From Desulfobacterales bacterium (GTDB lineage Bacteria > Desulfobacterota > Desulfobacteria > Desulfobacterales > 4be13), in assembly GCA_029934695.1 (NCBI GenBank), contig JAOZLU010000170.1:1-11974 (forward strand): 11,974 bases of DNA, read 5' to 3'. Below are positions 5,901-11,974 of this stretch, one piece after another (positions within the stretch are counted from its first letter, which is position 1; every line of letters begins with the position of its first letter). Made by a program: the position numbers and the translations under genes. The notes under the pieces are model-generated. The model saw only the letters and a list, made by a program, of their open reading frames with translations. It ran no database searches and was not told the origin of the DNA.

Positions 5901-6223
5901 TCATCTCATTGCCTCATCCACAGCCTGTTTTGTCAGTTCAAATCTTTTTCGGACATTCTCTGTCCGATCAGCCTTAACCATGAAAAGGGTCGTGCTTTTG
6001 GTAAATTCCCTGTTTTTTCTCAAATTTTCAAATGCATCGGCTATTTTGTTCTTTTTTTCCCTGACTTTCCTGAACGGATAATCAGACAGGATAACCGAGA
6101 GGACATCAAAATAAGCCAGACTGATGTTGTATCTCTTCTGTTTTCAGGTCGGATTATGAGACTGTCAAGGGGGTGGTTGCCCAGAGTGTCAGTGCCTTCC
6201 TGAAATTCAATATTATTTTTCAT
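5901..6223 (-). pseudogene. Frameshifted small gene of unknown family
   Basis: A start at 6223 with AGAGG upstream gives MKNNIEFQEGTDTLGNHPLDSLI, after which the frame becomes uncharacteristic of protein. From about 6130 a second frame reads convincingly, RYNISLAYFDVLSVILSDYP and onward to KADRTENVRKRFELTKQAVDEAMR and a stop at 5901. One lost base near 6125-6140 would join the two parts into about 107 residues. The joined protein would be basic and mainly helical. I do not recognise it. The start overlaps the end of the decayed TPR gene by 11 nt, as in an operon. A sequencing error cannot be excluded. Confidence 0.5.
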
Positions 6224-6481
6224 GGTTATTTCCTCTTTGCATATCCTCCTCTTTTGCCGGGGAAGTCTTTTCTTGTTTGTGCGTCAGTCTGGCATATTCA
6301 GTCCTGAGTTTGTTGTTTTTCGGGTTTAGTTGATAAGGTTGTTATGAAAAAGTGTCTGCTTCTTCAAAACGGTTCAGTTTTCTCAGGGATGGGCAGTTCT
6401 TTCACGGGTTTTGAAATGCGGCATCAGTTCTGAAGATTTGAGAAAATCTTCCAAGGCGGTTTCAAAATTCGCTTTTTTCAA
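6213..6481 (-). pseudogene. Decayed TPR-like gene
   Basis: From a TTG at 6481 (GGAG and AGGA just upstream) the frame reads LKKANFETALEDFLKSSELM and on to HFKTRER, a TPR helix pair. It then hits TGA at about 6383. One restored base turns the sequence into AHSLRKLNRFEEADTFS, another TPR segment, which stops at TAA where the copy at the right edge has GAA. It then continues as QLNPKNNKLRTEYARL. So one frameshift and one nonsense change separate it from an intact gene of about 89 residues. It follows the BolA-ParA-NTPase gene directly and is in the same frame as that gene's stop, so it may instead be that protein's lost C-terminal domain. Confidence 0.7.
6251..6350 (-). repeat. 100-nt direct repeat, left copy (TPR C-terminus)
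   Basis: This block matches 11875-11974 without gaps at 92 of 100 positions in the same orientation. Similarity ends abruptly at the left border, while the right border cannot be traced because the second copy runs out of the window. The repeat encodes the last part of a TPR-like protein in both places. The two copies bracket the HEPN/ParA gene set. Confidence 0.9.
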
Positions 6482-6487
6482 AATATC

Positions 6488-9163
6488 CTAACTCCGAGGC
6501 AGTCGTGATAGCGGTTTCTGGCCCTGCAAAAGTGACCATAATAGCAGTTTTGATACCTTACGCGTCATTTTCAGGCCATCGCGGTAAAGGTCTGGAACCG
6601 TATAGCGAACAATTTCATCGCCACTTTCTTCATAAACAGCGAACAGTCCCACCTCACGGGCCAGCGAAACCAGCTTGTCATGTTTTTGGAGTTCATCCGC
6701 TAATATCGGTGTGCGTCCGAGAGTTTTCAGCTTTTCCAGAAGCGGATTCAGCTCGCTGAACTCTTCCCTGAGTGCCCCGATGGCTTCCTCGGAAACTTTG
6801 GGCAGGCAGCGAATCAGCGCGCGGGGGCGAATGAATGTCTTCTGATAGGAGTTTCTCTTTTCCTCATCACGTTCCCATCGGATGGCTTCATGAAAAAGCT
6901 GCAACAGATGCCCGGGAGAGTGATTTCCGTTCGCATCTGTCAGACGATTCCATACCCATTTCCGTGTATAGGTTGTGCCCGATCCCCTCATTCGTTCACC
7001 GACAAGCACGTTCCATGCGGTATGAACACTCTCTTCTGACCAGGTGTCAACGTCAGTTCCCTCAACCCCTTGCAATACGTCATGCTCTCTGAAAGCGGGA
7101 CTTCGCATCGCCTGCTTCAGCGGAACTTTCAGGAATTCTGTCTGATCCGACCACCGGAGCCGCACGGAACGCCCGTATAAATGGCTTTTGTTCTCGAAGC
7201 GGAGCTGTCGCCAAATATCTTCTCTTAAAAGAATCTTGAAACAAAGATTCTCCAAACCCTGTCCCAGGTCCGTCCAGGCACTAAAGAGACCTTCGATGCT
7301 ACCTTTGCGACGGCCCCGTTCTTCTTCAGTGCTGCCAAACCCTGTGTCCAGCCCATCCAGAAGCAGGACAGTCTTATGATTCACCGCCCGGTCCATGGAC
7401 TGAATCCACTCACCGAGGGACAATGCTGCACGACTGAAGGATGCGGAGACTTCAAATGCGTCAATGATACCGCCCTGGGACGAAATATCTCCCGCAACAA
7501 TGTGATCTGGTCGAGGAACCCCTGATATGCCGTGTTGTTCCAGAGCAACACAGATATATAACATCCAGAAATGACGCCACTCCAGCCCGGTTTCGGATAT
7601 AATCCTATCAATCTCCTTAAAGCCGTCGGCTGACAGGAGCCATGTTTTGCCGTTCCCAAGTCCGGCGGGTGCATGCACGATAACGGGCTGTGTGTCGGAT
7701 GATTCGGTGCGTTCGGTGAGATAGCGGAATATCGCGGTTTTTCCGGTTCCCATTCTTCCGAGTACGAGCGGAATATCCGGTGACAGTGCGTCCCGAACAT
7801 TCTCCGTTTGAACAAAATTCTGTATGAATTCTTCCTGCTGTTCCGCGGTTCCGACCGAGATTCGCAGCTCCCTCAGAACGAGCGGCTTCAGTTCTTTTGC
7901 TGATTCTTCAATCAATGTCTCTGTCCGGCTTGGAAGAAAACGTCTGATCCATTCGGCAACAGGTTCAAATGCGTGCCACATATCCCGGTCTGTCCCAACC
8001 CGGTCGCTTGTGGCCACACTTTCCTGATATGGAACGAAATGTGTGATCTCCTCGGCCGGAACAGGGGGCAGATCGTTGTTCTGACGCCGGATATTCAGAG
8101 CTTCCAGCCACTGGTCAATCCAATCCAGGGGACGTCTCCTGTATCGCTGAATGACTTCTTTTGACCTGCTGGCCGGGATCGGAGAGATGAGAAAACGGAA
8201 TTCCGGTGCCACAGCCGTCTGTTCGGGAATCTGCCTTCCCGTCACTGTGCCAATGAGGCTGCGTGTCAGAAGCTCCGTGCCGTGCCTGGCCTGGGGATGG
8301 GGGAAGAACACAACAACGGCGATATCGTTAATATCAAAGAGCAGCGGACCGCTCAGGTCGGTGATGCCCGTGCGTGCGTCAAGAAGAATGATGTCAGGCA
8401 GGAACGGAAGACCGTTTTTCAAACCCTCTGAAAAGCGCCTGAGCGGATTTCGCTCCTCCCGGTACCACGCTGTCGGATCAATGAATCGCAGCTTCCGGGC
8501 GTAGTCCGCACTGAGCCGGCCTGCAGGGATTACAAAGAGGTTGTCGGAATCTGTCACGGGCAGGAGATGCCGCGCAAAATCCGGTGTCTCCCCCTGGTCG
8601 AGTGCCATCAGAAGTTCGACCACGCCCTGGTCATCCCGCACATCAGACTCGCACCCGAGAAGTTCCGGCAGGGCCGGAGCCTCCAGATCCATGTCAACAC
8701 AGACCACCTTCTGGCGATGTGATGCCAGAATTCGGGCGGTATAAGCAAGCGCGGTGGATCTGCCCACCCCGCCGCGTAATGAGTAGAATGTGACGATAAT
8801 CGGACGTTCAATGTCCTCATCCATATCTGACAGAACTCTCAGGCCGGGCGTTTCGGAAATCCCTGATCTTGCCAGGGATTCAGGCCAGAGCGGGAGATCC
8901 TCATGCTCAATATCGCCCGGCAGCGGTCCTGCCCACTCGGCTTCTTCCGGGGTCAGCAGTTCCACCCATTCTGTTGTCAGATCGTCGAGTCCGGCCAGGC
9001 TCATGCTCCTGCGATCCGTTTCGGAGATGCCTTCAAATGCGTGAGAAATGACAGCAATATTCCATCCGCCATAAGGGTCAGCCTGGACCGACACTTTGTC
9101 CACCTGCATTCCGGAGTTTTCCAGATTACGGACAATTTCGGCCTTGATCTCTTTACGGTTCAT
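6488..9163 (-). CDS. BolA-like / ParA-like (RGGVGRS) / P-loop NTPase fusion protein
   Basis: This protein of about 891 residues has three parts (numbered from the first ATG, 9166). Residues 1-82 look BolA-like: a helix, VDKVSVQADPYGGWNIAVIS, HAFEGISETDRRSMSLAGL and LLTPEEAEWAG. Residues 122-330 are ParA-like, with the P-loop SLRGGVGRST, VDMDLEAPALP and DIILLDARTG. This resembles the KGGVGR-motif variant ATPases, but here both key lysines are arginine. Residues about 440-700 are a second NTPase with GRMGTGKTA (470-478) and KTVLLLDGLD (598-607). The remaining C-terminus is helical and unrecognised. AGGAG is six bases before the second ATG (9163), which is preferred. The start overlaps the stop of the small HEPN gene as ATGATG. 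It is probably the sensor or switch of the four-gene set. The exact role is unknown. Confidence 0.85.
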   Translation of the reverse strand: MNRKEIKAEIVRNLENSGMQVDKVSVQADPYGGWNIAVISHAFEGISETDRRSMSLAGLDDLTTEWVELLTPEEAEWAGPLPGDIEHEDLPLWPESLARSGISETPGLRVLSDMDEDIERPIIVTFYSLRGGVGRSTALAYTARILASHRQKVVCVDMDLEAPALPELLGCESDVRDDQGVVELLMALDQGETPDFARHLLPVTDSDNLFVIPAGRLSADYARKLRFIDPTAWYREERNPLRRFSEGLKNGLPFLPDIILLDARTGITDLSGPLLFDINDIAVVVFFPHPQARHGTELLTRSLIGTVTGRQIPEQTAVAPEFRFLISPIPASRSKEVIQRYRRRPLDWIDQWLEALNIRRQNNDLPPVPAEEITHFVPYQESVATSDRVGTDRDMWHAFEPVAEWIRRFLPSRTETLIEESAKELKPLVLRELRISVGTAEQQEEFIQNFVQTENVRDALSPDIPLVLGRMGTGKTAIFRYLTERTESSDTQPVIVHAPAGLGNGKTWLLSADGFKEIDRIISETGLEWRHFWMLYICVALEQHGISGVPRPDHIVAGDISSQGGIIDAFEVSASFSRAALSLGEWIQSMDRAVNHKTVLLLDGLDTGFGSTEEERGRRKGSIEGLFSAWTDLGQGLENLCFKILLREDIWRQLRFENKSHLYGRSVRLRWSDQTEFLKVPLKQAMRSPAFREHDVLQGVEGTDVDTWSEESVHTAWNVLVGERMRGSGTTYTRKWVWNRLTDANGNHSPGHLLQLFHEAIRWERDEEKRNSYQKTFIRPRALIRCLPKVSEEAIGALREEFSELNPLLEKLKTLGRTPILADELQKHDKLVSLAREVGLFAVYEESGDEIVRYTVPDLYRDGLKMTRKVSKLLLWSLLQGQKPLSRLPRS

Positions 9164-9606
9164 CATCTTCTCCTATTTTGTCTTTTTCGATTATTCTTAC
9201 GCGCCTGGAGACGATTTATCTGCGCCTGAATCCATCCCACAATCTCCTTCGCGGCCCTGACCGCCTCATCGGAATTCGGCGTGTTCGGCGGGCAGTTTGT
9301 CTGATAGCGAAAGCCTGTCGTCCAGTGTTTAATGAAGAAAGACTTCGTTCCGGCAGTATCTTTCAGGTCACTGAGACGAAAACGCGCCTGGCTCCACAGA
9401 CCTCTGAGATTGTGTCCTTCTCGACCGCTTGATGGACGACGAATACGTCTTTGCTGCATATATCCTTTGATGGCGCATTCAATGGCGTATCCTGCCATAT
9501 ATATCGGCCCGATTGATGCTGCCCGGGCTGGGAGCATGGCATCTGCGTCTTTGCCTCGTTCCCGTGCCACTTTCATCCATTCCTCCACTGAAGAAGGGTC
9601 GTTCAT
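9163..9606 (-). CDS. Small HEPN-domain protein with basic tail
   Basis: This 147-residue protein has HEPN landmarks: a first helix with WMKVARERGKDADAML, then YMAGYAIECAIKGYMQQR (residues 37-53), GHNLRGLWSQA, WTTGFRYQT and a last helix DEAVRAAKEIVGWIQAQI. HEPN proteins are helical nucleic-acid-associated modules, often RNases of toxin or defence systems. A canonical Rx4-6H is not visible; the nearest is REGH, with two residues between. It may therefore be a non-catalytic or differently active member. The last 15 residues are nearly all Arg, Lys, Asn and Gln and should bind nucleic acid. AAGGAAG lies about eight bases before the ATG. The stop overlaps the start of the next gene, so translation is probably coupled. 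Confidence 0.8.
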   Translation of the reverse strand: MNDPSSVEEWMKVARERGKDADAMLPARAASIGPIYMAGYAIECAIKGYMQQRRIRRPSSGREGHNLRGLWSQARFRLSDLKDTAGTKSFFIKHWTTGFRYQTNCPPNTPNSDEAVRAAKEIVGWIQAQINRLQARKNNRKRQNRRR

Positions 9607-9703
9607 GGCTTATTCTTCCTTTCTGAGTTTCGGGTTTTCTGATTATAACGTGTTTGGGGGATTATCCCGGTTCATAAATTCCGCCATCAGCCTCCGGACA
9701 GCC

Positions 9704-10558
9704 TCACCGACGCGGAGACAACCCAATCCTTTCAGCAAATTCTTCTGCAAAAACAGAAAATTTCGCAGCCTGGTCCGTATGTGCATACGATGTCCTGAAA
9801 ATCGGCTGCCCTTCCCGGGCCCCTTTCGGATAATATCTTGAATACGGTATTTCACTGGAAAAAACATGCCAGCCATTTTTGTCAGCCAATTTGCCAACCT
9901 CGGTTTTGGATTTCTTTTCTTCCGGTGTGCCGGTCACAGCATTAAAAACAATACCGCATAATTCTGCTACATGATCCTTATATTGTTCATGAAAATTTCG
10001 CATGGAATTAACCAGCAGAGAGAGAACGACTGTTGACAAATATTCCGGTCTCACCGGAACCAGAACATAATTGCTGGCAAGGTATGCGGCGGTGGTGAGA
10101 ACAGATTCGGTTGGTGCGCAGTCAATCAGAATCAGATCATATCCGTCTTTTATTTCCGACAGGGTCTTTTGCAGCAGATATTCTTTCTGCCCGGGATTTC
10201 TCAGAGACAACGATAAATCCAGATCCGGTCGGGACGGTATCAGATCAATCTTCCCGCCGTGACGAATCCTCGCCACACTTCTTACTGACTCTCCTGGAAT
10301 AATCTTCCGAGTTTTACCCGGGATTCCCATAAGCTGTTCAAATATTTCCCGGACAGCCGGTTTTTTGTCATTGATGATATTGGCATATTTATGAACACCA
10401 AGCAGATACAGACTCGCATTAACTTGGGGATCCAGATCAACCACGAGCACCTTTTTTCCCCAGTTATTGTATGCTGCAAAGTGCCAGGCAAGGTTTACAG
10501 CCACTGTTGATTTGCCTGTCCCGCCTTTATTGTTTATCAGAGATACAGTCTGTGTCAT
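9704..10558 (-). CDS. ParA/Soj-type deviant Walker ATPase
   Basis: This 284-residue protein has the complete ParA set: NNKGGTGKST (9-18), the VLVVDLDPQVNAS strand (37-49), DLILIDCAPTESVLTTAAYLAS (141-162) and VLVPVRPEYLS. Such ATPases dimerise on ATP, bind DNA nonspecifically and position cargo, usually with ParB. No parB gene and no iteron-like centromere are seen, and the neighbours are HEPN and NTPase genes, so a role in the four-gene set is more likely than plasmid partition. AGGAAAG precedes the ATG, and only one base separates it from the upstream HEPN stop. The end may be frameshifted: an alternative frame after residue 282 reads VGEAVRRLMAEFMNRDN and stops at 9643. Confidence 0.93.
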   Translation of the reverse strand: MTQTVSLINNKGGTGKSTVAVNLAWHFAAYNNWGKKVLVVDLDPQVNASLYLLGVHKYANIINDKKPAVREIFEQLMGIPGKTRKIIPGESVRSVARIRHGGKIDLIPSRPDLDLSLSLRNPGQKEYLLQKTLSEIKDGYDLILIDCAPTESVLTTAAYLASNYVLVPVRPEYLSTVVLSLLVNSMRNFHEQYKDHVAELCGIVFNAVTGTPEEKKSKTEVGKLADKNGWHVFSSEIPYSRYYPKGAREGQPIFRTSYAHTDQAAKFSVFAEEFAERIGLSPRR

Positions 10559-10559
10559 G

Positions 10560-11816
10560 TCAGCTTTCCTTGTTGTGATAATTGATTATTATCTTTTCAG
10601 CAATTTTTTTGATTAAACTTATGTATATTTCCAATTCTTCCGAGGAACCCTGAAATTCGGTTCTGAAAGGAAATGCTCTGTTGGAATGGGTACATTTGCA
10701 ACGGTAATCATATATAATATCAGCAAGTTTTTGCAAATCGTTCAAATCGTCTTCTTTTTTAATTTTCTTCAGCTTTTTCAATATATTAGTTATATCTCTG
10801 TTGGATAAATAATATGCCTCTTTTCTCACCTGTCCTTTAAAATATTTATCCAAGACAATTCTTGTTTTTTCCCGGTCATTTTTAGACCTGCTGTATCTTT
10901 CAAAAATTTTGATCAGTTCTTCCATATTTTCATCTTTGTTCGTATTAAACCAGCTTGATTCAATTACTCGTCTTAAATCCTGTATTGTTTCACTTAAAAA
11001 GACTTCATCAAAAATGCATTCCAATACCTGATAAAATGCCAAATACTGAAATTCACTCGGAATCATTTGAATTGCTCTGTAATAGTATTGAATCAGATCC
11101 TTGTCATACCTTGATGGAAGTATTTTATTGTCAATCAGCTTTCCATGTTCGGATAAATCTTTTGATGAATGTTCCTCATCCTTTTTTACTGCACTAATAT
11201 CTAACAGTTTTAAGTAAATATCTGTTTTGTATGATATTTCAAAAATTATACTTTTGGCAATGCCTGTTGCCTTATCTGAGTAATCTTCATCATCAAATCG
11301 AATTTTCAGAATCTTGTTAACATTGTATATTTTTAATGTAACCAGTTCTGACTGAGAATAATCAAAGTTCAGGGTATTATCTATGAATTCAAAAAACTGG
11401 TCTGAGATATATCCAACTTCATAGCTTATTATGTCGTCATCGAATTTACCTTCAATGATAAAATTGGAACGTACAAGACTGTCTGCAAAATCTGAGTCGG
11501 ACAAACTAATCAAAAATTCTGTATGATTCTCATAATACAGGCAATAGCCTTTAGTGTATTTTATCTTTAGAAATTGGTTCACATCCTCAATGATATCTTC
11601 CGTATTTCGATTTTTGATTGAAAACGATTTGTCAAATCGGAATTCCGGATGGATGATAATAACGCAATCATCACGAATTTCTGGTGAGAGTTTGTCATTC
11701 AGGTCAAGCAATTTATTTTTCAATTCATCACTCATTTTATTTCTCCTTTTGCAAAAATATAATTCAAAGTCACAGGGTTTAAGCAAATCATCCAAAGTCG
11801 GCAGTTTTTCAGACAT
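10560..11816 (-). CDS. Large AT-rich protein with C-terminal HEPN RNase motif
   Basis: The chosen start at 11816 gives 418 residues. GGAGG precedes it, and the first segment (MSEKLPTLDDLLKPCDFELYF) looks like genuine protein. An ATG at 11735 with AAGGAG upstream is a good alternative, giving 391 residues. The N-terminal two thirds are alternating strands and helices with many Asp, Lys, Asn and Ile and match nothing I know. The C-terminal third is helical, with FQYLAFYQVLECIFDEVF and, 42-47 residues before the end, IYDYRCKCTHSNR. RCKCTH fits the Rx4H catalytic signature of HEPN ribonucleases. The gene is much more AT-rich than its neighbours, which suggests separate acquisition. Only one base lies between its stop and the ParA gene. 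It is the likely toxic effector of the set. Confidence 0.85.
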   Translation of the reverse strand: MSEKLPTLDDLLKPCDFELYFCKRRNKMSDELKNKLLDLNDKLSPEIRDDCVIIIHPEFRFDKSFSIKNRNTEDIIEDVNQFLKIKYTKGYCLYYENHTEFLISLSDSDFADSLVRSNFIIEGKFDDDIISYEVGYISDQFFEFIDNTLNFDYSQSELVTLKIYNVNKILKIRFDDEDYSDKATGIAKSIIFEISYKTDIYLKLLDISAVKKDEEHSSKDLSEHGKLIDNKILPSRYDKDLIQYYYRAIQMIPSEFQYLAFYQVLECIFDEVFLSETIQDLRRVIESSWFNTNKDENMEELIKIFERYSRSKNDREKTRIVLDKYFKGQVRKEAYYLSNRDITNILKKLKKIKKEDDLNDLQKLADIIYDYRCKCTHSNRAFPFRTEFQGSSEELEIYISLIKKIAEKIIINYHNKES

Positions 11817-11974
11817 ATCAGCCTCCGGGCAGGTCCGTAAGTCGGATTTCGACAAATGATCTCTTTTAAAATTTCTTTTGCCGGGGAAGTCTCTCCTTGT
11901 CTGTGCGTCAGTCTGGCGTATTCAGTCCCGAGTTTGTTGTTTTTCGGGTTTGGTTGATAAGCTTGTTCTGAAAA
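11732..11974 (-). CDS. Partial TPR-like gene, cut by the window edge
   Basis: From the window edge one frame reads FSEQAYQPNPKNNKLGTEYARL, then EILKEIICRNPTYGPARRL, and stops at 11732. The first part is the intact counterpart of the decayed TPR gene at 6213-6481. Here GAA stands where that copy has TAA, and its similarity ends at the PAK codons. The last 30 residues or so are Cys-rich and overlap the start of the HEPN gene in another frame, so the natural end may be earlier or altered. The frame's stop overlaps the alternative HEPN start at 11735 as ATGA. TPR proteins act as protein-binding scaffolds. Confidence 0.6.
   Translation of the reverse strand, partial: FSEQAYQPNPKNNKLGTEYARLTHRQGETSPAKEILKEIICRNPTYGPARRLICLKNCRLWMICLNPVTLNYIFAKGEIK
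11875..11974 (-). repeat. 100-nt direct repeat, right copy (TPR C-terminus)
   Basis: This is the ungapped partner of 6251-6350, with eight differences in 100 positions, several of them at third codon positions of the shared TPR reading frame. That pattern fits duplication of a coding segment. The copy continues past the window edge, so its full length is unknown. Confidence 0.9.

Noticed and set aside
5552..5977. Plus-strand open frame of 141 codons
   Set aside because: It lies opposite the antitoxin gene and hairpin repeats. Its sequence is the complement of real coding sequence and has no ribosome site.
6213..6490. Stop-codon readthrough or programmed frameshift joining the NTPase and TPR parts
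   Set aside because: Two separate stops (TAG, TAA) and a base loss would all have to be bypassed, and the right-hand copy has GAA at the TAA position. Decay explains it better.
9332..9841. Plus-strand open frame of 169 codons
   Set aside because: It is antisense to the small HEPN and ParA genes, which have clear family motifs. Its Arg/Ser/Pro-rich composition is typical of an antisense shadow.
9704..10558. Plasmid partition locus
   Set aside because: Only a ParA is present. No ParB, replication gene or iteron cluster is seen, and the gene is embedded one base behind a HEPN gene.

Overview
The window is a gene-dense, repeat-rich accessory region in which every credible gene lies on the minus strand, so transcription runs from high to low coordinates. 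Base composition is mixed: most genes are moderately GC-rich, while the HEPN gene at 10560-11816 is clearly AT-rich. Several gene fragments, frameshifts, a toxin-antitoxin pair, dispersed hairpin repeats and defence-type genes suggest a plastic island in a large bacterial chromosome. My best guess for the host is a Desulfobacterota-like bacterium such as the filamentous Desulfonema type. That is an impression from gene style, not a demonstrated assignment.

Region 1 (11974-5901) is a probable HEPN/ParA operon. In transcription order it holds the end of a TPR-like gene, a large protein with a C-terminal HEPN RNase motif (RCKCTH), a ParA-type ATPase, a small HEPN-fold protein with a very basic tail, and a protein of about 890 residues. 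The last protein has a BolA-like N-terminus, a ParA-like domain whose P-loop reads RGGVGRST, and a second P-loop NTPase domain. It is followed by a decayed TPR gene and a frameshifted unknown gene. A 100-nt direct repeat, 92% identical, sits at 6251-6350 and 11875-11974 and brackets the four genes. Both copies encode the same TPR C-terminus. I consider this four-gene set the best candidate for an undescribed (probably anti-phage or conflict) system.

Region 2 (5752-3688) starts with a RelE/ParE-type toxin carrying a CxxC...CxxC insertion and an unusually long Phd/YefM-type antitoxin. Behind them are the C-terminal remnant of a COG3950-like ATPase and a complete PtuB/TIGR02646-like HNH nuclease. 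The nuclease has therefore lost its ATPase partner, which looks like a decayed Septu-type defence locus.

Region 3 (3603-402) is a stress/metal-response operon: tandem sigma-70-like promoters, a leader with a 145-nt nested inverted repeat, an AIM24-family protein and three TerD-family proteins. The first TerD protein in the operon has a degenerate calcium site and a unique N-terminal extension. A structured repeat separates the last two terD genes.

Region 4 (382-1) holds a gene fragment with a HEPN-like RNxxxxH motif that runs into two copies of a hairpin-built repeat, which probably continues beyond the window.
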